NCBI RefSeq assembly: GCF_017565645.3
Contig: NZ_CP086136.1
Location: 682,001-746,000 of the forward strand
Length of the DNA stretch: 64,000 nt
DNA from: Bradyrhizobium barranii subsp. barranii
GTDB taxonomy: Bacteria > Pseudomonadota > Alphaproteobacteria > Rhizobiales > Xanthobacteraceae
Direction of reading: 5' to 3'
Below are positions 16,685 to 25,859 of this stretch, piece by piece; the first letter of the stretch is position 1; every line of letters begins with the position of its first letter. The notes under the pieces were generated by a model. That model made no database searches. It was not told where the DNA came from and worked only from the letters and a program-made list of their open reading frames with translations. Position numbers and translations under genes: made by a program.

Positions 16685-16966
16685 TTGCAGGTACTCGTCA
16701 GAGACAACAATATCGAGCAGGCACTCCGTGTTCTCAAGAAGAAGATGCAACGCGAGGGCGTCTTCCGGGAAATGAAACAGCGGCGTTCCTACGAAAAGCC
16801 CTCGGAGAGAAAGACTCGCGAGAAATCCGAGGCCGTTCGACGCGCCCGCAAGCTCGCGCGGAAGCAGGCGATCCGCGAAGGATTGCTGCCCGCGCCGCCG
16901 AAGAAGAAGCCTTTTGAGCGCAAGCCGCCCCTGCCGGATGTCAAGGCTCGGGTCCCTATAGCCTGA
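16685..16966 (+). CDS. rpsU: 30S ribosomal protein S21
   Basis: 93 residues opening [20 protein letters not shown], the highly conserved S21 N-terminus, followed by the basic helix [21 protein letters not shown]21 binds the 30S platform near the 3' end of 16S rRNA and helps start translation. The C-terminus is extended with a Lys/Pro tail ([17 protein letters not shown]), as in other alphaproteobacteria. The start codon is TTG at 16685 (read as Met), with GAGGAGGAGG directly upstream. The last 11 bases overlap the convergent DUF1488 gene. Confidence 0.95.
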   Translation: MQVLVRDNNIEQALRVLKKKMQREGVFREMKQRRSYEKPSERKTREKSEAVRRARKLARKQAIREGLLPAPPKKKPFERKPPLPDVKARVPIA

Positions 16967-17234
16967 AGTCGATGCCTCGCAGCACGATGCCGGGCGGCGT
17001 GCCTTCGAACTCCGTCGCGCGATATTTGCTCGCCGCGCGTGCTTCGATGCGATCCCGCAGGCGAGTGAACTGGGCCTCACGTTGCTCGGGCCTGACCTGC
17101 GGGCTGGGCTCGAGGTAGTCCATCGCCGAGGTCGAGATTGCGCAAGGAATCTCCCTGGCGCCGTCATGCATCGAGAACCGGACGATCATCCGATCGTATT
17201 CGTGGCCGATAAAGCGGCCGCTGGTCAATGTCAT
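16956..17234 (-). CDS. DUF1488 family small protein
   Basis: 92 residues. The run [20 protein letters not shown] followed by AMDYL and a helical half ([21 protein letters not shown]) and the ending [11 protein letters not shown] matches the small DUF1488 family of rhizobia and relatives as I know it. No function is established. The gene is convergent with rpsU and the two coding regions overlap by 11 bases at their 3' ends. Confidence 0.7.
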   Translation of the reverse strand: MTLTSGRFIGHEYDRMIVRFSMHDGAREIPCAISTSAMDYLEPSPQVRPEQREAQFTRLRDRIEARAASKYRATEFEGTPPGIVLRGIDFRL

Positions 17235-17351
17235 GGCTTACTCCGTCACCTGATTGCTTCTTGGCATGATTGTCCCTCAAATCATCGCCGCCGGATTCCC
17301 GGCTGGCCGGAGCATGGCGCGCGTCGAGACTGCAGGCGGTCGTCGTTTGCC

Positions 17352-17648
17352 TCAGTCATCCCCCGACAGCCGGACGAAATCGTCCAGCAGCGCCGCCACC
17401 AGCGCGCGGTGGCGTGTGTCCTCGGCGGGCAGGCTCGCAGCATAGAGGTTGAGCAGATGGCGCGCCTTCACCGCCGCCTCCGGCCAGGACGTGGCGGGCA
17501 CCGTCATCATGCGGTTCTCGAGATCGGCCTCGCGCTCGCGCAGCTCCCTGACATTGGCCTCGACCTCGGCCAGCGCGCGGCGCAGGTCTGTCGCCTTCTG
17601 CGCAGCCATGCCGCGGTGCTTGTCGAGATCGACGGTGCGGTCAGTCAT
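17352..17648 (-). CDS. Conserved small helical protein, unknown function
   Basis: 98 residues from the ATG at 17648, MTDRTVDLDKHRGMAAQKAT, followed by a predicted coiled coil (RRALAEVEANVRELREREAD) and a second helical part ending RALVAALLDDFVRLSGDD. The start overlaps the end of the upstream gene by 8 bases, so the two form an operon. The longer frame to 17684 would extend far into the upstream gene and is not used. No known function. Confidence 0.65.
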   Translation of the reverse strand: MTDRTVDLDKHRGMAAQKATDLRRALAEVEANVRELREREADLENRMMTVPATSWPEAAVKARHLLNLYAASLPAEDTRHRALVAALLDDFVRLSGDD

Positions 17649-17907
17649 TCGCCACGCTCGCGTCTGCGGCCTGCGCGTTCGCAAGATCGACCGAGCCGAT
17701 CGACAGCATCTCCATGGTTCCGCGGGGACCTTCGGCGGGCACGGTGATCATCGTGGCAACGCGGCGATAGGCCGCGAAGGTCAGGCCCTCGATCGCCTCC
17801 TCGTCAGTGACGACCTCATAGGCGCCGGCTGGCAACATGCGCTCGACGCCGCGGATGCGGAACGGATGCCTGAAGGTGACGGTTTCACGCCGCGAGCGGA
17901 TGGTCAT
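17641..17907 (-). CDS. Small protein upstream of the helical protein, unknown function
   Basis: 88 residues from the ATG at 17907: MTIRSRRETVTFRHPFRIRG, then ERMLPAGAYEVVTDEEAIEG and a C-terminal part ending NAQAADASVAND. The first half looks like a compact beta domain. It is co-translated with the next gene through an 8-base overlap. I do not recognise a family. Confidence 0.62.
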   Translation of the reverse strand: MTIRSRRETVTFRHPFRIRGVERMLPAGAYEVVTDEEAIEGLTFAAYRRVATMITVPAEGPRGTMEMLSIGSVDLANAQAADASVAND

Positions 17908-18259
17908 GCACGCCTGCCTTTCGCAAGTGAAGCCCCAACCGGTGCCGGCCGTCACGACCATGCGCGCTCGCCGCGGCAATAGCCAGTACTATCGTCGCCG
18001 GGCCGGCAAGCGACGATGTCACAGCAGCCATTGTTTCCGCAGCATTTTAACCCTCGCTATTGGCTCGGTGCGGGCGTAGGGTCGCTGCCATCACCGCACG
18101 TCTCAACGGCTTCGACCGGTGACTGAGGGGCACGTGTGCTCCCGCCGAAGGCTTCGCAGGAGCGTTCGATGGCGTGCGTTCGCATCGCGGATCGGATCGT
18201 GCCGCCGGTGATGGTTCCGCGGTTTCTTCTGCTTCTCGTCGGCGCGGCCGCCATCTTCA
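17908..18259. other. Gene-free stretch, no feature seen
   Basis: About 350 bases between divergent small genes. Open frames in it are short and lack ribosome binding sites. I see no repeat or strong hairpin. Confidence 0.45.
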
Positions 18260-18601
18260 ATGGCTAGGGCAACAATTGTGCCGTATCTGGTCAGCGGGAC
18301 CAACGAATACGGCAGCTCCAATCTCGGTCGCGGCAAGGCGACGTTCGCGCTGCGCCTCGCTCGAAAACTGCTGCGCGAAGGCTACATGGACGTCAGGGTC
18401 TGCACCCCTCGTGGACGGCTGCTGCAATCGGATGAGCTCGACGAGCTCGAACCAACGGAGAGCGACATGGCAAAGGGCCAGCAACGCGGTAATCGCGAAA
18501 CCAAGAAGCCGAAGAAGGAAAAATCCAAGGTGATCGCGGCGGCGCCGAGCCGCAAGGAAGCCGCCTGGCAACCGGATTTCGGACCGGCGAAGAAGAAGTA
18601 G
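18260..18601 (+). CDS. Small basic protein, possibly two fused or overlapping small genes
   Basis: The frame encodes 113 residues. The first part (residues 1-69) has KATFALRLARKLLREGYMDV and RVCTPRGRLLQSDELDELEP, a compact helical/beta unit. The second part from Met70 (18467) begins MAKGQQRGNRETKKPKKEKS and is a basic Lys-rich tail. A separate start at 18467 is credible: ACGGAG lies 9 bases upstream and such MAKGQ-type 45-residue proteins occur alone in rhizobia as far as I recall. Whether one or two proteins are made is open. Confidence 0.55.
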   Translation: MARATIVPYLVSGTNEYGSSNLGRGKATFALRLARKLLREGYMDVRVCTPRGRLLQSDELDELEPTESDMAKGQQRGNRETKKPKKEKSKVIAAAPSRKEAAWQPDFGPAKKK

Positions 18602-18636
18602 CGAGGCGTCGGCGAGGGATGGGGTGACTGGCCGCG

Positions 18637-21300
18637 CTAAGCCGCCACCGCCTGCGCCGACAACAGTTGCCTCAGCTTCGCCGCCGGCACGGCGGGGCTG
18701 AACAGCCAGCCCTGCATCTGGCTGCATCCGAGCTGCCGCAGCACCTCGCGCTGGGCTTCGGTCTCGACGCCTTCGGCCGTCGTCGCCATGTGGCGGGCGG
18801 CGGCCATGTGCACCACCGCCTGCACGATCGGAGAGGAATCCTCGGACTGGCCGATGTCGCTGATGAAGCTGCGGTCGATCTTGATCTTGTCGAACGGGAA
18901 GCGGTGCAGATAGCTCAGCGACGAATAGCCGGTGCCGAAATCGTCGAGCGCGATGCGTACGCCGAGCTCGCGCAGCTGCTGGAGGATCGTCAGCGCCTCC
19001 TCGTCGTCGCGGATGAGCACGGTCTCGGTGACCTCGAGCTCGAGCCGTCCGGGCGCAAGTCCTGACTCCGCGAGCGCGGCTGCAACCTTGAGCGCCAGCG
19101 TCCTGGCGCGGAACTGCACCGGCGAGACGTTGACCGCGACGTGGATATCGCCGGGCCAGCTCGCGGCCTCGGTGCAGGCCTGCTTCAGCACCCATTCGCC
19201 GATCTCGCCGATCAGTCCGGTCTCTTCCGCGACCGGAATGAAGTCGGCGGGCGAGATCATGCCGCGCTCGGGATGGCGCCAGCGCAGCAGCGCTTCGCAG
19301 CCGTTGACCACATCGGCCGCGAGATCGACCAGCGGCTGGTAGTGCACCTCGAACTCGCCGCGGGCGAGGGCCTGGCGCAGGTCGAGCTCGAGCTGGCGGC
19401 GCAGCCGCGCCTTGGCGTCGTATTCGGGCACGAAGAGGCGGAAGGTGCGGCGGCCCTCGGACTTCGCTGCATACATCGCGAGATCGGCGCGCTTGAGCAG
19501 GTCGTCGAGATTGTCGCCGTGATCCGGCGCGATCGCGATGCCGATGCTGGCATCGGTCGGGATCTCCTGGCCCTTGCAGTCCACAGGCGTACGCAGCGCT
19601 TTCAGGATATTTTCAGCCAGCGCCGTCAGCTCGGCCCGGTCGCTGGTGCCGGCCTTGACGATGGCGAATTCGTCGCCGCCGAGCCGCGCAACGAGGTCGT
19701 TGCCGCTGACGCAGGCGCGCAGGCGGTTGGCGACCTGGCGGAGCAGCTCGTCGCCGACCTCGTGGCCGAGCGAATCGTTGACGCCCTTGAACTCGTCGAC
19801 GTCGATGTAGAGGATCGCGAACGGCTGGCCCTGGGCAAGCTCCGCGATGCGGCGCTCCAGATGGCCGCGCATCAGCACGCGGTTGGGCAGGTCGGTCAGC
19901 GCGTCGTAATGCGCCATATGCGCGATGCGCTCGTCGGCGCGGATGCGCTCGGTGACGTCGTCGTGGGTCGCGAGCCAGCCGCCGGCGGCACCGGGCTGGT
20001 TCTTGATCTCGATCAGGCGGCCGTCCGCGGTCTCGACGACGGCGCTCTGGGTTCGCCCGGTATTGCTCAGAATGTCGTCGCAATAGGACGCGACGTCACC
20101 GTGGAACGATCCGGTGTCATAGCGATGCTGGATCACGTCGCGGAAATAGGCGCCGGGCTTCACCACGTCGGCCGACAGTCCGTACATCTCGATGTAGCGC
20201 CGGTTGCAGACGATCAGCCGCTCGTCCTGGTCGAACATCAACAGGCCTTGCGTCATGGTGTTCATCGCGGTGTCGAGCTGCTGCTTCTCCGCGGCGAGCC
20301 TGCGCGTCATCTGGCGGAAGATCAGGAACAGCGTGAGCACGAGCAGGCCGATCGACAGCACGGCGACGGCGACGAAGAATTTTGTCTGCGTCCGCCAGGT
20401 GGCCAGCGTCGCGTCCAGCGATTTGGTCGCGACCACGACCAGCGGCTCGCCGGTCAGGAGGCGCGCGGCGACGATGCGGTCCTTGCCGTCGATCGGGCTG
20501 GCGAGCTGCGTCGTGACGAAGGTGCGCTCGAACACCGCCATCTGCTCGCGCGTGCCGTTGCGAAAATTCTGTCCGATCATCGCGTCGACATGCGGAACGC
20601 GCGCGAGCAGCTGGCCATTCTGGTGGTGCATCGCGATCGAGGATTCCTCGCCGAGCCCGGCCGAGGCGAAGAAGGATTCGAGCTGCTCCGGCGAAATGGC
20701 CCGCGACACCATGCCGAGGAATTCGCCGTGGGGACCGGAGACGCGCCGGGCGAACACGATCGCAGCTCCGTTGCCGAACCGGCCGGGCACGACCTCGATC
20801 TCTTCCTGCGAGGCCGGATCGTTCCTGAGGCGATTGAAGTAGCCGCGGTCGGCAACCGAAATATCGGCGACCGGCCAGCGCCGCGACGAGTTGATCAGCA
20901 CGCCGTTGGAATCGAACACGTTGGCGCCGGCGACGTCGGACCAGCCGCTGGCTTTGGCGCGCAGCACCTCGTGCATGGCCAGCGTGGCCATCTCGCTGCG
21001 GAAGAGATCGGCGGATGCGATGCCGTGACTTTCAAGCTCGGCGATGACGCTCTTCTGTAGCACCGCAAAGTCGGCGAATTCGCGGTCGAAATGCCGGGCG
21101 AGCATGCGCACGGAGTTTTCCAGGCTGTCGCGGCCGCTCTCGATTGCATTTTGCCGGAAACGATCGACGGTGAGCGCGGTGCCGATGGCCATCGCGACCA
21201 TCAGCACGAAGCCGCCGGCGATCAGCCACGTCAGCGGCGCGCCCTGCCAACGGCGGAGCAACGCGCGCATGCGCGTGGTCCATCGGATTGATGTGCCCAT
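18637..21300 (-). CDS. Membrane-bound GGDEF-EAL cyclic-di-GMP protein
   Basis: 887 residues: membrane helix (about 22-44), a periplasmic Cache-like sensor (about 50-310), second helix (about 314-336), a PAS domain (about 345-455), GGDEF (about 465-630) and EAL (about 640-885). The cyclase motif LGGDEF is intact. The segment before it reads SGNDLVARLGGDEF, so the RxxD inhibitory site is missing its Arg. The phosphodiesterase domain has CEALLRW, NVSPVQF, ETVLI and DDFGTGYSSLSYL, consistent with activity. It may both make and break cyclic di-GMP in response to an external ligand. GGGAGGG precedes the ATG. Confidence 0.93.
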   Translation of the reverse strand: MGTSIRWTTRMRALLRRWQGAPLTWLIAGGFVLMVAMAIGTALTVDRFRQNAIESGRDSLENSVRMLARHFDREFADFAVLQKSVIAELESHGIASADLFRSEMATLAMHEVLRAKASGWSDVAGANVFDSNGVLINSSRRWPVADISVADRGYFNRLRNDPASQEEIEVVPGRFGNGAAIVFARRVSGPHGEFLGMVSRAISPEQLESFFASAGLGEESSIAMHHQNGQLLARVPHVDAMIGQNFRNGTREQMAVFERTFVTTQLASPIDGKDRIVAARLLTGEPLVVVATKSLDATLATWRTQTKFFVAVAVLSIGLLVLTLFLIFRQMTRRLAAEKQQLDTAMNTMTQGLLMFDQDERLIVCNRRYIEMYGLSADVVKPGAYFRDVIQHRYDTGSFHGDVASYCDDILSNTGRTQSAVVETADGRLIEIKNQPGAAGGWLATHDDVTERIRADERIAHMAHYDALTDLPNRVLMRGHLERRIAELAQGQPFAILYIDVDEFKGVNDSLGHEVGDELLRQVANRLRACVSGNDLVARLGGDEFAIVKAGTSDRAELTALAENILKALRTPVDCKGQEIPTDASIGIAIAPDHGDNLDDLLKRADLAMYAAKSEGRRTFRLFVPEYDAKARLRRQLELDLRQALARGEFEVHYQPLVDLAADVVNGCEALLRWRHPERGMISPADFIPVAEETGLIGEIGEWVLKQACTEAASWPGDIHVAVNVSPVQFRARTLALKVAAALAESGLAPGRLELEVTETVLIRDDEEALTILQQLRELGVRIALDDFGTGYSSLSYLHRFPFDKIKIDRSFISDIGQSEDSSPIVQAVVHMAAARHMATTAEGVETEAQREVLRQLGCSQMQGWLFSPAVPAAKLRQLLSAQAVAA

Positions 21301-21458
21301 CCAGCCCTCCCGTGGGATGCAAGATGCAGCAAAACCGACAAGAGCCCGTTACCAGTAAGGGTTAGGAAAACATGAATCGGAACGGAATCAGAGGGTTGGT
21401 TTCCCTCGATCGGCGAGAGCTCCGCAGGCCGGGGTTACGGTGACGCGATTCCGGTGGA

Positions 21459-22153
21459 TCACCGGCGGATTTCCCACCTCAAGGCTTCCGCATTCTTCTT
21501 GGCGAACGTCTCGGGCACGTCAAACTTTCCGGTCTCGAGATCATAGCGGCAATGCCAGCCGCCCAGTCCCTTCATGGCGACGTTCTTGGGATGATTGTCA
21601 TATTCGCCCGACAGCGAGATCACGAGGTAGCGGTTGTTGGGCCAGTCCATGCCGAGCGAGCGATAGGCCTCTTCCGTACCCTCCATGAGATTGGCCGAGA
21701 TGTGGAAGTCGAGCTTGGCGAACCTCTTCGTCTCCGGCCGGCCGTAGAAATAGGCCCAGGCGAGATCGCTGAGCGGCTTCTTGGTCGCGCTCGCGAAGGC
21801 GCCCTTCTCTACATGGTAGAGATAGAGGTCCTGCTCGCCCGAGCCGGTCTTCTGCATCCGAACCAGCCATTGCGAGTCGCTGGTGAAGCGGAAGCCGGCC
21901 CCGTAGCCCTGCTCGGGCTTCAGCTCCGTCATCTGCTCGCCGCGGCGAGCCCAGACCTGCCATTTAACGTCCCAATCCCCGCCGTCCTTCATGTACTGCT
22001 CGATCCTGGTGGCGCCATCGGCGAGGTGAAGGCGAGGCCGGCATTGTTGGTGAGGATGTAGTTCGGCGGCGGGCCGGATGCGGCGAGCGCCGGAGAGGCG
22101 GCCAGTGTCAGGACAAGCGCCAGCCATGGTGCGGGACGGCAAAATGCGGTCAC
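21459..22153 (-). pseudogene. Exported protein of unknown function, broken by a frameshift
   Basis: A GTG start at 22153, with GAGGA 10 bases upstream, opens a clear signal peptide (PAPWLALVLTLAASPALAAS) and continues PPPNYILTNNAGLAFTSP. Near 22021 the frame is lost: that frame stops after GSSST, while the sensible continuation DGATRIEQYMKDGGDWDVKW lies in another frame. Adding one G in the CGCCGATGG run would rejoin them. The rest of the protein (about 185 residues, ending AEALRWEIRR) is intact. I do not recognise a family. The break is either a real mutation or a sequencing error. Confidence 0.7.
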
Positions 22154-22340
22154 GGAAAAAAATCCTCAAGAAATGACCGCGATGCGGCCTCGGTGATTTG
22201 ACGCCGTCGGTGCCCCGCCGGTTCACGCCGGGCGTGCCGGAACGAAAGGTGCATCATCCCAATGATCGACTTGCTGACGCAGCCAAATCGGCGCAATTTG
22301 CCGGCCTCGGTTGATTTGCGACCCAAGGGTTCATTGTCTG

Positions 22341-23357
22341 ATGATCACCGCTTCCAAGGCCTTCATTGCATTCTGCCTGCTCGCGGTGGGCGGCACCCTG
22401 CTGGTGATCGGTCCCACCGAGCTGCGCCGCCTGCTGCCGGGCGGCGCGCAGACCGAGATCGCCGTCGCCGCCAAGCCGGAGGCAAAGCCCGAAGCCAAAG
22501 CGGAGACCAAGCCAGAGCCGAAGCTGGACGAGCCAAAGCTCGCCGCCGCGCCATCGGCGCCCCCGGCCTCCGCGCCGAAGGTCGATGCGCTGGCCGAGAC
22601 GCAGAAGCAGGCCACGGCGCTGGCCGATCTCGTGCCGGCCAAGCCGCCGGCGGCCACGACCGATGCCGGCCCGCGGTTCGACGTCGCGCGCGTCGACGAT
22701 CACGGCGAGGCGGCGGTGATCGCGGGTCGGGCCGCGCCGGGTGCACAGGTCGAGCTGCTGCGCGACGGCAAGCCGCTCGATACGGTTGTCGCCGATGCCT
22801 CGGGCCAGTTCGTGATGACCCCGCCGCAGCTTCCCGCCGGCTCCTATGAGCTGACCCTGCGGGCGAAAGCGCCTGACGGTACCGTGACGCAGTCGGGCCG
22901 CAGCATGCCGGTGACCATCGCCGAAGCTGCTCCGCCGCCCGCGCGGGTCGCGAGGCAGGAGCCGGCCCAAGCGCCGAAGCACGCCGAGAAGCCCGACGAC
23001 AAGTCTGATGTCGTGGCATCCCTGCCGTCGGCATCGGCGCGCCAGGCATCGGCGCATGACAGGCCCACGGTTCAGCCGAGATTTATCGGGGCACCGAAAC
23101 CCAGGGTCATGGCGCGGGCGCCCGCGGCCACGACCGTTGCATCGGCCTCGCCGGCGGAAATCATCAGCGGTCCACCGGCCGAAGCAGGCGGCAACCGGGT
23201 GATCTCCCGCGGCGACAGCCTGTGGGCTCTCAGCAAGCTCGCTTACGGTGACGGCGCCCACTACGCGGTGATCTTCAACGCTAACCGGGGCAAGATCCAC
23301 AACCCCAACCTGATCTATCCCGGCCAGACTTTTGTGGTGCCGCGGAAGGCGGATTGA
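22341..23357 (+). CDS. LysM domain protein with an Ig-like repeat
   Basis: 338 residues. A hydrophobic N-terminus ([20 protein letters not shown]) anchors or exports the protein. Next comes an Ala/Lys/Pro-rich linker, a bacterial Ig-like unit (about residues 110-190, GRAAPGAQVELLRDGKPLDT), a second disordered linker, and a C-terminal LysM domain: ISRGDSLWALSKLAYGDGAH to NLIYPGQTFVVPRKAD. LysM binds peptidoglycan, so the protein likely sits between the inner membrane and the wall. AAGGG upstream of ATG is modest; the frame could start 30 bases earlier at a TTG. Confidence 0.85.
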   Translation: MITASKAFIAFCLLAVGGTLLVIGPTELRRLLPGGAQTEIAVAAKPEAKPEAKAETKPEPKLDEPKLAAAPSAPPASAPKVDALAETQKQATALADLVPAKPPAATTDAGPRFDVARVDDHGEAAVIAGRAAPGAQVELLRDGKPLDTVVADASGQFVMTPPQLPAGSYELTLRAKAPDGTVTQSGRSMPVTIAEAAPPPARVARQEPAQAPKHAEKPDDKSDVVASLPSASARQASAHDRPTVQPRFIGAPKPRVMARAPAATTVASASPAEIISGPPAEAGGNRVISRGDSLWALSKLAYGDGAHYAVIFNANRGKIHNPNLIYPGQTFVVPRKAD

Positions 23358-23481
23358 GGTCGCATCGGCAACGCCGGTGCGCGTTGCGACGCTTTGCCCT
23401 TCGTCTCTCCGGAACATTCGGTTCCCCAGCGCGTCTTTGTGATGCGACCCACTGCGCGCTTGGCGCTGGGAGGAGGCCGAG

Positions 23482-24780
23482 GTGGTCAGGTCCGCTTTCA
23501 TGTCCGGACGCATGGGACTGGCGCTGGCGGGCGCTGCTCTCATGATTGCGGCAGTGCTGCTGCCGAATAAAGCCGAGGCGCAGTTCGGATTGCGCGGCGG
23601 CCCGCTCGGTGTCGCGCGCTTTGCCGTCGGCCACGTGATCGGCATGACACGCCTGCGCCATGCGCGCATGGCGGTACGGGGCGGCCGATACCGCTCCGCC
23701 GCGCTGAGGTCGCAGGATCCTCGCGGCGCCGAACGCGGCCAGCCGGCCAACCCCTACATCCTGCGTGCGGCGCTCACGGCGCAAGCTGCGCTGTCGGGCT
23801 GGCACGGTGGCCGCCGCCCGCAGGGCTGGTGGCGCCACCCCGATGGCAGCTATGGCTGGGCGGGCCCGGTGTTCTGGCCGTTCGCGCATGACGACCTCAC
23901 CACCGCAATCATCCTGGGCGATACGACCAGTCTCTCGCTCTATGGCTATGGCGACATCTACGCCGCGATCTTCGCGCCCTATGCGGCCACGGAGTTCGCC
24001 GCCTACACAGCGCCGCAAGGCAGGCGCGCGCGAAAGGTCCCTTCGGTCGAGGCCGTTTGCGATGCCAGCGACACCGGCGGCCTGCCCGTCGACCGTATCG
24101 TCGCCCTGGTGCAGCCGAACGAATTGCAGCGCACAGCGCTCGATGAGCTCGCGACCGCATGGCTGGCTGCGCGCTACACCATTCGCACGGCCTGCCCGAC
24201 GCAGGCCCCCGCGACCGCCGCGGAGCGCCTCGGCCTGATGCAGACGCGCCTCGCGGCCATGATCAAGGCGACGGATGCGCTCGCGCCGCCGCTCGCAAAG
24301 TTCGTCGATCTCCTCGATGCCGGCCAGAAGGCAAAGCTCGACGCGCTGGCCAATGAGCGCCGTGCCGCGCTTGCGGCCGGCCAGCGCAAGGACGCGCAGG
24401 CGCCAGCCGCCTGCGAGGCCGGTTACGATCCCCGCTATGATGTTCAGGCGCAGCGGCAATACGAGCAGCTCATGCAGCAGCAATGGCCCGCCGGCGAGAT
24501 AGCGTCCACGCTGAGGCTTGACGACACAGCTCGCGCCCGGTTGGAGGTGCTCCAGGACACCACGCTGCGCACCATGGAGACGCTGAGTGCCTGCCCGTCC
24601 AAGACCGAGCTCAAGGCCGAGCCCACGCCACAGGCCCGCCTCACCGCCGTGAAGGTGCGGCTGGAGACGATGCTGCAGGCGGTGAAGGGCGTCGGCGACG
24701 CGCTCGACGATTTCGAGGCGGACTTGAGCGACGAGCAGAAGGCCGGCTTCGAGGCGATCGGGCCGAAGCGCGGAGCGTGA
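23482..24780 (+). CDS. Spy/CpxP-like (LTxxQ motif) exported protein
   Basis: 432 residues with a signal peptide (GLALAGAALMIAAVLLPNKAEA). After a Gly/Arg-rich region and a Trp-rich segment (GWWRHPDGSYGWAGPVFWPF) come two helical blocks of the LTxxQ type: VQPNELQRTALDEL with LLDAGQKAKLDAL, and later TLRLDDTARARLEVL with ADLSDEQKAGFEAI. Cysteines occur in matching places in each block. E. coli Spy and CpxP have one such block, so this protein looks like a duplicated periplasmic chaperone or sensor. The GTG start is fixed by GGGAGGAGG 7 bases upstream. Confidence 0.75.
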   Translation: MVRSAFMSGRMGLALAGAALMIAAVLLPNKAEAQFGLRGGPLGVARFAVGHVIGMTRLRHARMAVRGGRYRSAALRSQDPRGAERGQPANPYILRAALTAQAALSGWHGGRRPQGWWRHPDGSYGWAGPVFWPFAHDDLTTAIILGDTTSLSLYGYGDIYAAIFAPYAATEFAAYTAPQGRRARKVPSVEAVCDASDTGGLPVDRIVALVQPNELQRTALDELATAWLAARYTIRTACPTQAPATAAERLGLMQTRLAAMIKATDALAPPLAKFVDLLDAGQKAKLDALANERRAALAAGQRKDAQAPAACEAGYDPRYDVQAQRQYEQLMQQQWPAGEIASTLRLDDTARARLEVLQDTTLRTMETLSACPSKTELKAEPTPQARLTAVKVRLETMLQAVKGVGDALDDFEADLSDEQKAGFEAIGPKRGA

Positions 24781-25680
24781 TCAGCCGCACGCCCAGTCGA
24801 ACTTCATGTCCTTGAAGTCGAGCTGCGCGTTGCCGCCGCCGAAATTGTAGCCGCCGAAATATTCCTCGAACTCGATGTAGAACGGGCTCATCTCCGGCAC
24901 GGCCTGGCACGGCCGCATGGTGCCGCCGAGATGGTTGTGCGCGTGATCCTTGCCCCAGTCGTGCAGCCGGAAATTGTCGCGGCTCGGCACGCCGCCGACA
25001 TAGTAATAGTAGGGCTGATAACCGGTCGGCGGGTTTTGCCTTGTGTGCTCGTCCTGCGGGCCCTTGCCGGCATTGGGATCGGTCGCGCGCGGCACGAGCG
25101 CGATCGCGCGGGTCTCGCTGAGATCGGCGCGCGGCTGCGCGGCAAACAGCTTTTTTGCGTAAGGCGCGGCGGCCTCGAAGAAGGCGCTGGCGCCGCCGAC
25201 GTCGAGCCAGCGTGGCCGATCTGCTGTCGCAAGCGGAAGCGGTGCCGGTGGCGCCGCGAACGCGCCCTCATATTCGGCTTTGGTCAGCAGCAACGCGGCA
25301 TATTCGTAGTCGAGAATGTCGGTCATGCGCGAAAGCCGCGGATGCGCTGGTCGCGCCGCCACGGCCTCGCGAATCTCGGGATCATCGGGCGCCCCGCCGT
25401 CATTGTGATCGGGCGCGGTGGCGAAGAACGAGACCGCGACGATGTCCTCGCCATGCACGCGATAGTCGTCCGGCAGCTTCAACGTAAAACCGTGCATCAG
25501 CGGAAAGCCGGTGACGGGATCGAGCGGCCATTGCTCGCTGCTGATGCCCGGCGGCAGGCCAAAGACCCAACCCTGATCGCGCGCACGATCAGCGGGACGG
25601 TCCAGCATCTGCAAATCATACGCGCGCGAAGGCAAGGCAAACGCCACGATCGTCTCCCATCCGGATTCTCGCCTCGCCAT
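24781..25680 (-). CDS. Unknown cytoplasmic protein, possibly YwqG/DUF1963-like
   Basis: 299 residues from the ATG at 25680 (MARRESGWETIVAFALPSRA). It has no signal peptide or membrane helix. It is rich in aromatic residues and prolines (PTGYQPYYYYVGGVPSRDNF) and ends FGGGNAQLDFKDMKFDWACG, a pattern that recalls the C-terminal strand region of YwqG/DUF1963 proteins. That resemblance is weak. The frame is open further upstream to 25788, but that part is low-complexity. No function can be assigned. Confidence 0.6.
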   Translation of the reverse strand: MARRESGWETIVAFALPSRAYDLQMLDRPADRARDQGWVFGLPPGISSEQWPLDPVTGFPLMHGFTLKLPDDYRVHGEDIVAVSFFATAPDHNDGGAPDDPEIREAVAARPAHPRLSRMTDILDYEYAALLLTKAEYEGAFAAPPAPLPLATADRPRWLDVGGASAFFEAAAPYAKKLFAAQPRADLSETRAIALVPRATDPNAGKGPQDEHTRQNPPTGYQPYYYYVGGVPSRDNFRLHDWGKDHAHNHLGGTMRPCQAVPEMSPFYIEFEEYFGGYNFGGGNAQLDFKDMKFDWACG

Positions 25681-25859
25681 CGAGGCGATGGTTAGTCGCG
25701 GGGAGGAGGGATGTGGTTCGTGGGCGCGGTGTGGGAGATGATACCATCCTGCCGGTGTTTTGCCCGACGTGTCAAACCGCTCCGGCACCCGCGTAAGTCA
25801 TTGATCCGACAGTCCCCGCCTACTGTGCATGGGGTTGTTTTCGCGGTTTTTGTTGTTGG

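Noticed and set aside
16385..17167. 260-codon minus-strand frame across rpsU
   Set aside because: It overlaps rpsU and the DUF1488 gene, both clearly real, and has the biased composition of a shadow.
19141..21060. 639-codon plus-strand frame opposite the GGDEF-EAL gene
   Set aside because: Complementary frame of a high-GC gene; composition is typical of a shadow (Arg/Ala/Val/Asp rich) and it has no recognisable domain.
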